The notes beneath the pieces were generated by a model, which had not been told where the DNA came from, made no database searches, and saw nothing but the letters and a program-made list of their open reading frames with translations. The translations under genes and the position numbers were made by a program. 55,694 nt of DNA, from contig SCQL01000025.1 of NCBI GenBank assembly GCA_004299235.1, positions 1 through 55,694 on the forward strand. Reading direction: 5' to 3'. Origin of the DNA: a bacterium. GTDB taxonomy: Bacteria; Chloroflexota; Dormibacteria; Dormibacterales; Dormibacteraceae. Shown piece after piece: positions 1-8,947 of the stretch. Position 1 is the first letter of the stretch. The number at the start of each line of letters is the position of its first letter.

Positions 1-223
1 TGACGACCGGCCAGCCCACGTTAACAACGAGCTCCCTCGCACCAAAGAAAGTCGGGCCGTTCCCACCAAGCCCCATTTTCATTGCTGTCGGTTCACCCCG
101 CGGGTGGCGTGTCGTTAACAGGCGGGGTTTCGGATCGCTTGGCGCTGTGATTCAGTGGCTGCCGGTGTGCCGGTTGGGAGTGGGAACGGCCCGGGAGGAG
201 GGTAGGCCCCGCGCGAGGTGGCG
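1..223. other. Left-edge stretch with no recognisable gene
   Basis: I see no convincing coding frame here. The short open frames in this stretch are proline/arginine-rich and look like GC-rich noise. The heptamer GTTAACA occurs twice (around 20-26 and 115-121). The stretch lies downstream of nth, so it probably holds only the 3' flank of that gene. Confidence 0.5.
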
Positions 224-892
224 TCAGGCCGGTTGGCGGCGCCTCGGGCGGGTCGTGGAGGACGGGCAGAAGTCGTTGAGGACGCACTCCTCGCATCGCG
301 GCCGGCGCGCCACGCACACCCTGCGCCCGTGGAGGATCAGGCGCAGCGACAGCCCGGTCCACTCCTGCTCCGGCACCATCGCGCACACCTGGTGCTCGAT
401 CTTGACCGGGTCTCGGGTCGCCACCAGCTTCAGCAAGTTGGTGAGCCGCGTGACGTGCGTGTCGACGGCAAAGCCAGGCACCTCGAACCCGACGCCGAGG
501 ATGACGTTGGCGGTCTTGCGGCCGATACCGGGCAGCTTGACCAGGTCTTCCATGGTCGAAGGCACCTCACCCCCGAACAGCTCCACGAGCTTGCGGCTGG
601 CGGCGATGATCGTGCGCGCCTTGGCGTGAAAGAATCCCGTCGGTCTGATCAGCTGTTCGATCACCGCCGGGTCGGCCGCGGCAAGGTCCGCGGGCGTCGG
701 GTGGCGCGCGAAAAGCTCTGGCGTGACCAGGTTGACGGAACGATCTGTCGTCTGGGCCGACAGGATGGTCGCGATCAGCAGCTGAAACGGGTCGTGGTGG
801 GCCAGCTCCGTGACCGCCGGATACAGGTCGCGCAGCCGTTCATAGGTGAGCCGAGAGCGCGTCCGGGCTCCACGCGGGGGCGCCGGGAGCAT
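224..892 (-). CDS. nth: Endonuclease III, DNA base-excision repair glycosylase/AP lyase
   Basis: A 222-residue protein of normal length for the family. It removes oxidised pyrimidines and cleaves the resulting abasic site. The helix-hairpin-helix LPGIGRKTAN is near residues 119-129 and carries the catalytic lysine (about K126); the catalytic aspartate is in AVDTHV (about D144). Four cysteines near 193, 200, 203 and 209 with spacing C-X6-C-X2-C-X5-C form the [4Fe-4S] cluster. I chose the ATG at 892 because the longer frame to 952 would run back into the upstream YqeY-like gene and adds a basic, unconserved tail. That upstream gene ends only 16 bases away, so the two are probably co-transcribed. 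Confidence 0.93.
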   Translation of the reverse strand: MLPAPPRGARTRSRLTYERLRDLYPAVTELAHHDPFQLLIATILSAQTTDRSVNLVTPELFARHPTPADLAAADPAVIEQLIRPTGFFHAKARTIIAASRKLVELFGGEVPSTMEDLVKLPGIGRKTANVILGVGFEVPGFAVDTHVTRLTNLLKLVATRDPVKIEHQVCAMVPEQEWTGLSLRLILHGRRVCVARRPRCEECVLNDFCPSSTTRPRRRQPA

Positions 893-908
893 CCACGCCT
901 TCTTCGGC

Positions 909-1361
909 TTAGGAGCCAAGCAGTTTGCGCGCCGCAGCCGCGACCTGCGCACCCTCGGCCCTGCCCGCGAGCCGCGCCGTCGCGGCCTTCATCACGGCGC
1001 CAAATGCCTTGGGTCCTTGCGGTTTGAGGTCGGCGATCACGGCCCCCACCTCCGCCTCGACCTCCTCCGCGCTCATCGCTGCCGGAAGGTATGCGCGCAG
1101 CAACTCCATCTCGGCTTCTTCGCGACGGGCTGATTCCTCACGCCCGGCCTTGCGGTACTGGTCGATCGCCTCCTCGCGACGCTTCACCTCTTTGCGCGCC
1201 ATGCGCACGACCAGCTCGTCGTCGATGCTGCCGGTGGCACCGCCCTCTTTGCTCGCCTTCACCAGCTCGCTCTTGAGCAGCGACAGAGTGCTCAGCACGA
1301 CCTCGTTGCGCTGCCTGCGCGCTTCGACGAGTTGCACCTGAATGCGGTCGAACAGAGCCAC
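909..1361 (-). CDS. GatB/YqeY domain protein
   Basis: A 150-residue protein matching the stand-alone YqeY family: an N-terminal helical region (residues 1-90, including RREEAIDQYRKAGREE) and a C-terminal region ending in ATARLAGRAEGAQVAAAARKLL, typical of the tRNA-binding tail of GatB. The molecular function of free-standing YqeY is not settled; a link to tRNA amidation is inferred from the shared domain. The start is GTG at 1361, since the frame continues open to 2171 only as low-complexity antisense of the next gene. It lies directly upstream of nth. Confidence 0.85.
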   Translation of the reverse strand: MALFDRIQVQLVEARRQRNEVVLSTLSLLKSELVKASKEGGATGSIDDELVVRMARKEVKRREEAIDQYRKAGREESARREEAEMELLRAYLPAAMSAEEVEAEVGAVIADLKPQGPKAFGAVMKAATARLAGRAEGAQVAAAARKLLGS

Positions 1362-1392
1362 TGCGGCGATTGTCACACATGCACCGATCGCC

Positions 1393-1398
1393 GATAAT
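1393..1398 (+). promoter_or_regulatory. -10 box (GATAAT) of a leaderless promoter
   Basis: GATAAT ends 8 bases before the ATG at 1407 and no Shine-Dalgarno sequence lies between. The predicted transcript would begin at or very near the start codon. Confidence 0.6.
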
Positions 1399-1406
1399 CG
1401 GCCCCT

Positions 1407-2180
1407 ATGCCTGTCGCTCTTCTCGTCGGACCAGCCGTGGCTCTGGTCGGTGTGGTGGCGGTCTTGTTCGTCATGCGACACAAGTCGGTGGAGAAGCGCT
1501 CCATGTATTCGGCGCGACGGTCGCAGATCGAACACAAGGTGCGCGCCGCACGTCAGCGCACGCTGGAGCCGCACGGCCGGTCTGAGAAACCGGCAGAGGC
1601 CGAAGCCGCACAACCTGCCGGCACGTCGAGCTTCTCGCCCAGCACCACCGCGCCGAGCGTGACCTACGAGCCCTCGGCCTACGAACCCCCGCCGGCGGCG
1701 CCGCCGCCCGGCGTCAGGCCACCGCCTGAAGCCGCGCCGCCGCAGACCTGGGGGGTCGGACCCACCGCACCGGCACCCAGCCCCTTCGCCGCCCCCCCGT
1801 CGGCGCCCGAACCGGCCTACGCGCCCCCGGAGAAACAGCAGGACTGGACCCCGGCCCCGGCTTCGGCCGAGCCTGCGGCCCACGCCGAACCTGTCCAGCC
1901 TGCAGCGCCGGCCGCCGGCGGCGCCTCGTGGTCGATCGTCGGCGACAGCAGGGGAAGCGCCGAAGCGGCCGAACCGGGCTCGAAGCAGAAGCCCAAAGAA
2001 GCCGTCGCCTCGGGCTCCTGGCAGCTCGCCTCCGGCGAGGCGCCCGGGGCCGAGACCGGCGAGGAGGTCAAGAGGCCGAGCGCCGCAATCGCGATCGCTC
2101 AGTACGCGGTGCTGGTCGTCGGCCTGGTGATGGTGCTCATCGGCGTCCTGGTCATGGTCGCCAACTCGCACGTCACCTAA
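1407..2180 (+). CDS. Proline/alanine-rich protein with a membrane segment at each end
   Basis: A 257-residue protein I do not recognise. A hydrophobic helix spans about residues 3-23 and is followed by a basic stretch (MRHKSVEKRS). About 150 residues rich in Pro, Ala and Glu follow, and a second hydrophobic helix lies at about 230-252. The layout suggests an extended linker tethered to the membrane at both ends; no catalytic motif is visible. It is transcribed alone, diverging from the YqeY-nth pair, and its stop codon overlaps the end of convergent cofD by 4 bases. The clear promoter and start favour a real gene despite low complexity. Confidence 0.7.
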   Translation: MPVALLVGPAVALVGVVAVLFVMRHKSVEKRSMYSARRSQIEHKVRAARQRTLEPHGRSEKPAEAEAAQPAGTSSFSPSTTAPSVTYEPSAYEPPPAAPPPGVRPPPEAAPPQTWGVGPTAPAPSPFAAPPSAPEPAYAPPEKQQDWTPAPASAEPAAHAEPVQPAAPAAGGASWSIVGDSRGSAEAAEPGSKQKPKEAVASGSWQLASGEAPGAETGEEVKRPSAAIAIAQYAVLVVGLVMVLIGVLVMVANSHVT

Positions 2181-3103
2181 GCGGACCCGGCCGCACCTCC
2201 GAAAGCGCCAAGGATCGCGGCGGCCAGGGCTGCGCCGCCGTCCCTCATGACGGTGTCGCAGACGAGCGTTCGATAGCCCAGGTCCTCGATGGCCGATCGG
2301 AGGCCGCTGTCGCGGCTGTCGAGCACGAATCCCGCCGCCAGGTCGCGATACGTGCGCGCGACCTCGAGCGGCGTCGGCTCAGTGCCCATCGCCCGCAGCA
2401 TCTCCACGGTCGGCCCTTTGAGCGCCATGCCACCGACGATTGGGGTCACCGCCGTCGTGCGGTCGCGTGGCAGGTGTGAGCCGATGACCTTGAGGATCGG
2501 CGCGATGGAGATCAGAGGGTTGGACGGGCCGATGACGATGAGGTCGGCTTCGTCCAGGGCGGCAAGCACTTCGCGCGTCGGCCGGGCCGAGTCGACGCCG
2601 GCGAATTCGATCCGTTGCAGGGCCGGCGCGAGACGCTCGCGCACGAAGTACTCCTGAAACGACAGCTCTCCCTTGTCGGTGAGAAAGCGCGTCCTCACCG
2701 GCTCGTCGCTCATGGGCAGCACAGGCGTGTCGACCCCGAACCGGCGGCACAGCTCGAGCGAGGCCTCGGTCAAGGTGCTGCCACGCCGCAGCATGTCCGC
2801 GCGCAGCACGTGCGTCGCGAGGTCTTTGTCGCCGACTCTGAACCACGCTTGCCCGCCCAGCCGGGCGAGCTCGTCGAGGACGCGAAACGAATCACCCTCG
2901 ACGCCGTATCCGGCGTTTTCGTTGAAGACGCCGGCCAGCCGGTAGATCGCGGCGTCCACATCCGGGCAGACCAGCAGGCCCCAGAACTCGTCGTCATCGG
3001 CGGTGTTCGCGACCACCGTGACGTGCCCGCCCGGCACGATCGTCCGGATGCCGGCGGCGAGCTTGGCGCCCCCGGTGCCGCCCGCCAGGACGACAGTTCT
3101 CAG
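2177..3103 (-). CDS. cofD: 2-phospho-L-lactate transferase (CofD), F420 biosynthesis, probable CTG start
   Basis: CofD joins the activated lactyl (or related) phosphate to the deazaflavin Fo to give F420-0. The conserved N-terminus RTVVLAGGTGGAKLAAG is present, as are ANTADDDEFWGLLVCPDVD and the later GPSNPLISI-type segment. The first GTG in frame (3037) would delete the glycine-rich N-terminus. No ATG, GTG or TTG lies between that motif and the upstream in-frame stop. The only sensible codon is CTG at 3103, which overlaps the cofE stop as CTGA, the same geometry as the other junctions in this operon. With it the protein is 308 residues, normal for CofD. Confidence 0.9.
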   Translation of the reverse strand: MRTVVLAGGTGGAKLAAGIRTIVPGGHVTVVANTADDDEFWGLLVCPDVDAAIYRLAGVFNENAGYGVEGDSFRVLDELARLGGQAWFRVGDKDLATHVLRADMLRRGSTLTEASLELCRRFGVDTPVLPMSDEPVRTRFLTDKGELSFQEYFVRERLAPALQRIEFAGVDSARPTREVLAALDEADLIVIGPSNPLISIAPILKVIGSHLPRDRTTAVTPIVGGMALKGPTVEMLRAMGTEPTPLEVARTYRDLAAGFVLDSRDSGLRSAIEDLGYRTLVCDTVMRDGGAALAAAILGAFGGAAGSA

Positions 3104-3837
3104 CGGAACAGGTCCTCGGTCGCGGGCCGGACCAGATCACGACCCCGCCCGCTGCCTTGCAAGCCAAGGCCGCGCACGATCACCACGGGCGCCCGGCCGG
3201 TCTTGCCCATCACGAGCCCGGCGGCGGCGGCAACGTCGTCGGCGACCGCAAGCACCGTCGCGTGCAGCGGCTTGCCGGCGTCGTCCAGGGTGCCGCGCAG
3301 GTCTAGCAGCGCGGGCAGGCCGGCGATGCCAAGGGCGACGTTCACGATCCCCAACCTCCACGGCCGCCCGAACGTGTCGGACACGATCACCGCCACGTCG
3401 GTCCCGTTGAGCCGCCGTATCCGTGCGCGCACGCGCTCGGCGCTCGCGTCGGGATCCTCCGGCAGCAACGTCACCACATCAGAGCCGGCGACGTTGGAGT
3501 GGTCGACGCCGGCGTTCGCGCAGACGAAGCCCTGTCGAGTCTCGGTGATCAGGACACGCGTCGAGCGCAGGATGCGAACGCTCTCGTCGAGCACCACCTG
3601 AACCAACCGTGGATCAGGCGCCGCGAGCAGTTGGGTCGAGAGCCGCACCGCCTCCTCGCCAGCGGTCACCGAGCCCAGGTTGCGCAGCCGGCCTTCGGAC
3701 TTGGACACCACCTTCTGCGCGACCACCAGCACGTCACCGGCTTCCAGCGTGGTCCTGGCGGCGATCAGCTCGCCGAGGTCGTCGCCAGGTCTGACCTCAG
3801 GCAGGCCCTCGACGGCGTGGAGCTCGAGACGCTTCAC
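3100..3837 (-). CDS. cofE: Coenzyme F420-0:L-glutamate ligase (CofE)
   Basis: A 245-residue protein that adds gamma-linked glutamates to F420-0. The family signature VIVSDTFGRPWRLG is around residues 150-163, and the C-terminal MGKTGRAPVVIVRGL segment is typical. Its length matches the archaeal-type single-domain CofE, without the nitroreductase-like domain found in actinobacterial FbiB. It starts with GTG at 3837 in a GTGA overlap with the cofC stop, and its own stop overlaps cofD, which indicates translational coupling. Confidence 0.93.
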   Translation of the reverse strand: MKRLELHAVEGLPEVRPGDDLGELIAARTTLEAGDVLVVAQKVVSKSEGRLRNLGSVTAGEEAVRLSTQLLAAPDPRLVQVVLDESVRILRSTRVLITETRQGFVCANAGVDHSNVAGSDVVTLLPEDPDASAERVRARIRRLNGTDVAVIVSDTFGRPWRLGIVNVALGIAGLPALLDLRGTLDDAGKPLHATVLAVADDVAAAAGLVMGKTGRAPVVIVRGLGLQGSGRGRDLVRPATEDLFR

Positions 3838-4439
3838 ACCGCACGCCGCAGGCGCGCCAGGTCGGCGGGCTCGTCGAGGTCGAGTGCCATCGCGTCCGAA
3901 TGGTGGATGACGAAGTTCACGCCGCGGACCTCCGCCTCATGGCGGAACCGCGCCAGCGAGTCCGCGCCGAAATGGAGGGTAATGGCATCCGGAGGTCTGA
4001 GGTACAGCGCGTTGGTGCCTCCCCGACCGACGGCGGGCACCGCCACCGCCACCGGCCCTTCGAGGCGAACGCCGGCTTGGAGCACCTCGCTCACCGACTT
4101 CCGCGTCACCAGCGGGAGATCGCTGGACAGTAGGAGGATCGCTTCGGCGCCGGCTTCTACCGCGTGGGCGATGCCGCGCTTGGCGGCCACGTTCTGCCCC
4201 TCCTGTCGGGGCTCCACGATCGCCTCCACCCCCATCTGCCGCGCCAGCGCCGCGACCTCATCGCTGCCTGCAACCACGAGGCGCCGTTCCGCGGCCGCCG
4301 CGGCACGGATGGCCCGGCTGGCGTTTCGGCGCGCGAGATCCCGCCGCGACTTCGGATCCAGAGCCGGTCCCAACCGCTGCTTGGCCGAATCGAAGTCCTT
4401 GACCAGGACGATGACCCAACCCGCGATGTCTACCCCCAC
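3834..4439 (-). CDS. cofC: 2-phospho-L-lactate (or PEP) guanylyltransferase (CofC)
   Basis: A 201-residue nucleotidyltransferase that activates the phospholactate or PEP unit with GTP for CofD. The N-terminal [17 protein letters not shown] motif resembles CofC/FbiD (residues 11-27), and [10 protein letters not shown] around 97-106 gives the metal-binding aspartate of the MobA-like fold. It overlaps fgd by 10 bases and cofE by 4, in the order fgd-cofC-cofE-cofD. Whether its substrate is 2-phospholactate or phosphoenolpyruvate cannot be read from the sequence. Confidence 0.9.
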   Translation of the reverse strand: MGVDIAGWVIVLVKDFDSAKQRLGPALDPKSRRDLARRNASRAIRAAAAAERRLVVAGSDEVAALARQMGVEAIVEPRQEGQNVAAKRGIAHAVEAGAEAILLLSSDLPLVTRKSVSEVLQAGVRLEGPVAVAVPAVGRGGTNALYLRPPDAITLHFGADSLARFRHEAEVRGVNFVIHHSDAMALDLDEPADLARLRRAV

Positions 4440-5428
4440 TGCTGGCGAATACGGGGCAGGATCTGCGCACCGTAGAGCTCCAGGAATCGAGCCTGGTCGT
4501 CACCCGGAGCGTGGAACACTAGGTGGTTGAAGCCCAGCTCGAGGTACGGCCGCAGCTGCTCCAGGTGCTCTTCGGGGTCGTTCGACACGAGCCAGCGACG
4601 ATGCGCGACGTCCTCCACGCCGCGGGCGAGCCTCTCCATCTCCCGTGGGTCGTCGATGCTCGCCTTGGATTCAGCCGGCAGCGCCAGCGCGGCCCAGATC
4701 TTCGTGTCCTCCATCGCCCGCGACCGATCGGTGTCGTACGACACCTTGACCTCGATCATCCTGTCCAGCGTGCCGGCCTCGCGCCCGGATTCGGACGCGC
4801 CTGCGGCGAACGACGGCAGCAACTGCTCGGAGTAGAGCTCCATGCCCTTGCCCGAGGTGCAGATGAGACCGTCCGCCGCGCGCCCGGCGAATTTCGCGAC
4901 CTGCGGCCCGCCGGCTCCAACGTAGATCGGAACCGGGTCGTCCGGCCGGTCGTAGATGGTCGCGTTGCGCGTGTGGTAGTACTCGCCGTCGAACGTCACG
5001 AGCTGCTCGGTCCAGAGCTGCCTGATGAGCCGCACCGCCTCGCGCAGCCGCGCGAAACGCTCCTTGTTGTCGGGCCACCGCACACCGAGAGCGCCCTCGT
5101 TGAGATGCTCCCCCGTCCCGACTCCAAGGATGACCCGACCTGGAAAGAGCGATCCCAAGGTTCCGAACGCCTGAGCCACGATCGCCGGGTGGTAGCGAAA
5201 CGTCGGCGTCGCCACGGACGTTCCGAGCAGCACCCGCTCCGTCCGCTCGCCGGCGGCCGCCAGCCAGGCGAAGGCAAAGGGCGCATGGCCGTCGGAATGC
5301 CGCCAAGGCTGGAAGTGATCACTGACGAAAACGCTGTCGAAGCCATTGGCCTCGGCCGCATTCGCGTAATCGAGCAGCTCGCGCGGGCCGAACTGCTCGG
5401 CCGAAGCCTTGTAACCGAGCCGCAGCAC
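4430..5428 (-). CDS. fgd: F420-dependent glucose-6-phosphate dehydrogenase
   Basis: A 332-residue luciferase-like (LLM) TIM-barrel enzyme that oxidises glucose 6-phosphate and reduces F420. It shares the diagnostic N-terminus [15 protein letters not shown] and the catalytic SDHFQPWRH (H38, W42) with mycobacterial Fgd1. It also has the GVGTGE glutamate (about E107), the phosphate-binding lysine in CTSGKG, the KASIDDP segment, and the C-terminal [10 protein letters not shown]. Because these residues follow Fgd1 so closely, the specific call is stronger than a generic LLM oxidoreductase. It lies in the F420 biosynthesis operon, so cofactor synthesis and reduction are co-expressed. The GTG start is one base after the upstream gene's stop. 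Confidence 0.92.
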   Translation of the reverse strand: MLRLGYKASAEQFGPRELLDYANAAEANGFDSVFVSDHFQPWRHSDGHAPFAFAWLAAAGERTERVLLGTSVATPTFRYHPAIVAQAFGTLGSLFPGRVILGVGTGEHLNEGALGVRWPDNKERFARLREAVRLIRQLWTEQLVTFDGEYYHTRNATIYDRPDDPVPIYVGAGGPQVAKFAGRAADGLICTSGKGMELYSEQLLPSFAAGASESGREAGTLDRMIEVKVSYDTDRSRAMEDTKIWAALALPAESKASIDDPREMERLARGVEDVAHRRWLVSNDPEEHLEQLRPYLELGFNHLVFHAPGDDQARFLELYGAQILPRIRQQWG

Positions 5429-5429
5429 C

Positions 5430-5633
5430 TTACCGGCCCTGGTCTGAGGTGCGCCTGTAGTAGCGCTTCCAGCTGAAGGCGATGCCGCCCGCGGCAGCGC
5501 CCGCGATGACCACCCCGAGCGCGATGAGGCTGTGGGCGTCCAAGCGCCCGATCGCGCTCGAAGTCAGCAGGACGAATGCCCCCACGGCCAGCAGCATCAT
5601 CACCACGAGCGTGACGGCTCGGTGGAGCTTCAT
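5430..5633 (-). CDS. Small two-helix membrane protein, first gene of the F420 operon
   Basis: A 67-residue protein with hydrophobic helices at about 7-28 and 35-53 and a basic C-terminal tail ([13 protein letters not shown]). I do not recognise a family. The stop codon is one base from the fgd start, so it is the promoter-proximal gene of the F420 operon. A role in that operon is only suggested by position. Confidence 0.7.
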   Translation of the reverse strand: MKLHRAVTLVVMMLLAVGAFVLLTSSAIGRLDAHSLIALGVVIAGAAAGGIAFSWKRYYRRTSDQGR

Positions 5634-5642
5634 CGCCCAGCT

Positions 5643-5648
5643 AGCTTA
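5643..5648 (-). promoter_or_regulatory. -10 box (TAAGCT) for the F420 operon
   Basis: TAAGCT on the minus strand lies 9 bases before the ATG at 5633 with no ribosome binding site between. It is back to back with the birA promoter, the two -10 boxes being about 33 bases apart. Confidence 0.5.
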
Positions 5649-5680
5649 CCGGCGCACCGCCACCGGCGTCCCCTGCGCGC

Positions 5681-5686
5681 TAGTGT
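5681..5686 (+). promoter_or_regulatory. -10 box (TAGTGT) of the leaderless birA promoter
   Basis: TAGTGT is followed after exactly 6 bases by the GTG start of birA. No Shine-Dalgarno sequence is present. Confidence 0.6.
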
Positions 5687-5692
5687 CGGTGC

Positions 5693-6310
5693 GTGGAGAG
5701 CGCTACGCCAGGGATCCTCTGGCGGGACTCGGTCACGTCGACGCAGGATGTGGCCCGCGACCTGCCCATCGGCGCGGTCGTGATCGCCGATCACCAGACC
5801 GCCGGCCGCGGGCGGCTCGACCATCGCTGGGAGGCGCCCGCGGGCACGGCGCTTCTGGTCTCGTTCGTGCTGGCCCCGAACCCGCTGCTCAGCCTGGCGG
5901 CGGGGGTCGCGGCCGCCGAGGCCTGCGACGCGGAGGTCCGGCTGAAATGGCCGAACGACCTGCTCCTCGGCGGCCGCAAGGTGGGCGGCATCCTGGTCGA
6001 GAGCACACCCGCGAAGGCGATCTGCGGGATAGGCATCAATCTCACGTGGGCGCCCCCAGGCGCGGCGCAGCTGAACCAATCCCGCGAGCCGCTGCTCGAC
6101 CGCCTCCGCCGCCAGGTCGAGCGCTGGTGCTCAGCCCCGCCGGAGGAGGTGCTGGCGCGTTGGCGCCAGCTCTCCGACACCCTGGGCAGAAGGGTGCGCG
6201 TCGAGCTGCCCGGACGAGTCGTCGAAGGCGTCGCTCAGGACATCGGCAGCCGGGGTGAGCTCATCGTCGACGGCGCGCCGGTGGTGGCGGGCAGCGTCAT
6301 CCATCTATGA
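5693..6310 (+). CDS. birA: Biotin--[acetyl-CoA-carboxylase] ligase
   Basis: A 205-residue ligase that activates biotin as biotinyl-AMP and transfers it to the carrier lysine of biotin-dependent carboxylases. The biotin/ATP-binding loop GRGRLDHRW is at 38-46, KWPNDLLL at 85-92, and the active-site lysine is in GRKVGGILVE (about K96). The small C-terminal SH3-like domain follows at 165-205. There is no N-terminal helix-turn-helix, so this is the monofunctional type that does not regulate transcription. It is transcribed alone and converges on the NUDIX gene. Confidence 0.92.
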   Translation: MESATPGILWRDSVTSTQDVARDLPIGAVVIADHQTAGRGRLDHRWEAPAGTALLVSFVLAPNPLLSLAAGVAAAEACDAEVRLKWPNDLLLGGRKVGGILVESTPAKAICGIGINLTWAPPGAAQLNQSREPLLDRLRRQVERWCSAPPEEVLARWRQLSDTLGRRVRVELPGRVVEGVAQDIGSRGELIVDGAPVVAGSVIHL

Positions 6311-6360
6311 GATCGCACCTCCGGTGAGCTCGCGACGCGCTCGACGCGATCGAGGAGCAT

Positions 6361-6390
6361 CTCACCCGGCCCCTTGCCGAGGGGAGAGGC
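6361..6390. repeat. REP-like palindromic element, copy 1
   Basis: Read on the minus strand it is a C/T-rich arm, a short loop, a G-rich arm and then CCGGGTGAG. The CCCCT and AGGGG arms pair around TGCCG. Related copies lie at 21130-21160, 34122-34152 and 41067-41100. This copy encodes the last codons and the TGA stop of the NUDIX gene. Confidence 0.6.
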
Positions 6391-6874
6391 CATTGAGGTA
6401 TTCCGCCAGCACGGTCCGCTGACTCGGAAATGCCAGCGGCGGGAGCGAGTCGACGGGAAAGACCGCGACCTCGAGCATCTCCACGCCCGGCGCGGGTTTG
6501 ACGTCACCGGCAAGGCGGCCGCGGTACGCGATCCCGACCATGCTCGGCGCCCCGCTCTTGGCGATGTGATAGACGCCGATCAGGCCGGTCAGCTCGACCG
6601 GGGCTCTGATCTCCTCCATGCACTCGCGCGCCGCGGCGCCGGCCGGGTCCTCGTCATCGTTGACAAACCCGCCTGGCAGGCACCACAGGCCGTAACCCGG
6701 CTCGATGGCGCGCCGTCCCAGGACGACGCCGCCGTCCGTCTCCACGACCACCGCGGTCGCGACCTTGGGGTCACGCCACAGCACGAAGTCGTCGTGCGGG
6801 CACGCCTCGAGCTCGCGGCCCTCGAGGATCCGCGGCACCAGCTGGGTCCCGCAGTTGACGCAGTAATGGGCCAC
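6362..6874 (-). CDS. NUDIX hydrolase with an N-terminal zinc-ribbon-like segment
   Basis: A 170-residue protein of the NudC/ADP-ribose pyrophosphatase-like group that hydrolyses nucleoside diphosphates linked to another moiety. The NUDIX box G-x5-E-x7-REUxEE reads GFVNDDE ... RECMEE (residues 69-89). The N-terminus carries CVNC at 5-8 and a second half-site CPHD at about 25-28, where the usual fourth cysteine is replaced by aspartate, so zinc may be bound atypically or not at all. The last residues (SPRQGAG) and the stop codon are encoded by a REP-like palindrome. Substrate not predictable. Confidence 0.88.
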   Translation of the reverse strand: MAHYCVNCGTQLVPRILEGRELEACPHDDFVLWRDPKVATAVVVETDGGVVLGRRAIEPGYGLWCLPGGFVNDDEDPAGAAARECMEEIRAPVELTGLIGVYHIAKSGAPSMVGIAYRGRLAGDVKPAPGVEMLEVAVFPVDSLPPLAFPSQRTVLAEYLNGLSPRQGAG

Positions 6875-6931
6875 GGGTCGACTCTACCGTCTTGACGGGA
6901 GGCGGTCCTTTCAGATCGGAGGGCCCCTGTG

Positions 6932-6951
6932 CCCGCGAACGAAGTCGCGGG
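6932..6951 (-). terminator. GC-rich hairpin downstream of the diguanylate cyclase gene
   Basis: A perfect 7-base stem (CCCGCGA/TCGCGGG) with a 6-base loop begins 5 bases past the GGDEF stop codon. It has no U-tract, so intrinsic termination is only probable. Confidence 0.5.
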
Positions 6952-6956
6952 GGGCT

Positions 6957-8093
<1,137 letters not shown>

Positions 8094-8163
8094 CCCTCCC
8101 CGGTTTCCGAACTCGTCATAGGGTAAACGCCCAGCTCTCGCCGGTTGATCTGGCGATTAGGGC

Positions 8164-8169
8164 TATACT
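8164..8169 (+). promoter_or_regulatory. -10 box (TATACT) for the MaoC-like gene
   Basis: TATACT is near consensus. Transcription would begin about 8175-8178, immediately before the CTG at 8180 proposed as start codon. Confidence 0.6.
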
Positions 8170-8179
8170 CGCTCCCGAT

Positions 8180-8947
8180 CTGGAGCCCATTTCTTTCGAC
8201 GACCTTCCCCTGGGCGGCGAGTGGACCAGCCGCCGGCGCACCATCTCCGAGTCAGAGATCGCATTGTTCGCCGGAGTGGCGGGCGATTTCTCACCGCTGA
8301 CGATCGAAGCGAGCCATGGTGGCGCCCGCGTTGCGCCGCCGGCGCTTCTCGTCGCGGTCGCGGTCGGCCTCGGCTCGATGGACATGCCCACCCCCGCGGT
8401 GGCCGCATGGGACTGGCTGAACTGGAAGTTCCCTCGCCCCGTGCACGCCGGGGACACGATTTACGCCCGCTGGACCCTGACCCAGAAGCGCCCGCCCGCC
8501 GGCGGCGCGCCTTCGTCGACCGTGGTCTGGCGCGTCGACGTGCTCACCGCCGATGGCGCGCTGTGCGCGGAGGGCGAGATGGGCGCAAGCGTCAGGCGCC
8601 AGGTCGGCTCGGGCGCGCAGCCGCGATCCCAGGCGGCGACCACGGCAACCGCGGTCGCCCCACCCCGGCGGCGGCGGCGCCGGCGAGCATCGCCGCCCGC
8701 GGGCGCTCCTGCCGTCGAGACGCCGGTCGTGACCGCACCGCCGGTGCCCGCCACCACGGCGGAGCAGGCGGCGGTTCCGGCCAGACGGAGGCGCAGGCGA
8801 CGCTCTCCAAGCTCATCCGCGGCACGAGACGGTGGTGCCGCACCGACCGGGAGCCAGGTGGCGGAGCCGGCTCCGCCGCAGGCGGCGCCGGCGGCGGCTG
8901 AACCCGGCGCCCTGAGCCGTGTGATCCGGCGGCTGCGCCGGACCTAG
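8180..8947 (+). CDS. MaoC-like hot-dog domain protein with an arginine-rich C-terminal tail
   Basis: About 255 residues. The N-terminal half resembles MaoC-type hydratases/dehydratases: a DDLPLGGEW lead-in, RTISESEIALFAGVAGDFSPLTIE, and FPRPVHAGDTIYARWTLTQKRP. The second half is low complexity with two runs of arginines (about residues 160-167 and 201-208) separated by Ala/Pro-rich spacers. The first canonical start (TTG at 8264) would cut the hot-dog domain, and no ATG, GTG or TTG lies upstream in frame. CTG at 8180, just downstream of a good -10 box, is the best candidate. The tail may bind nucleic acid or acidic surfaces. The stop overlaps convergent ispH by 4 bases. Confidence 0.7.
   Translation: MEPISFDDLPLGGEWTSRRRTISESEIALFAGVAGDFSPLTIEASHGGARVAPPALLVAVAVGLGSMDMPTPAVAAWDWLNWKFPRPVHAGDTIYARWTLTQKRPPAGGAPSSTVVWRVDVLTADGALCAEGEMGASVRRQVGSGAQPRSQAATTATAVAPPRRRRRRRASPPAGAPAVETPVVTAPPVPATTAEQAAVPARRRRRRRSPSSSAARDGGAAPTGSQVAEPAPPQAAPAAAEPGALSRVIRRLRRT

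Noticed and set aside
218-1027. 269-codon plus-strand frame over nth
   Set aside because: It is the complement of nth, which has catalytic and cluster residues in the right order; the plus frame is low-complexity.
1362-2171. Long minus-strand frame upstream of the YqeY-like gene
   Set aside because: It is arginine/glycine-rich antisense of the plus-strand gene at 1407, with no family resemblance; the YqeY homology starts at GTG 1361.
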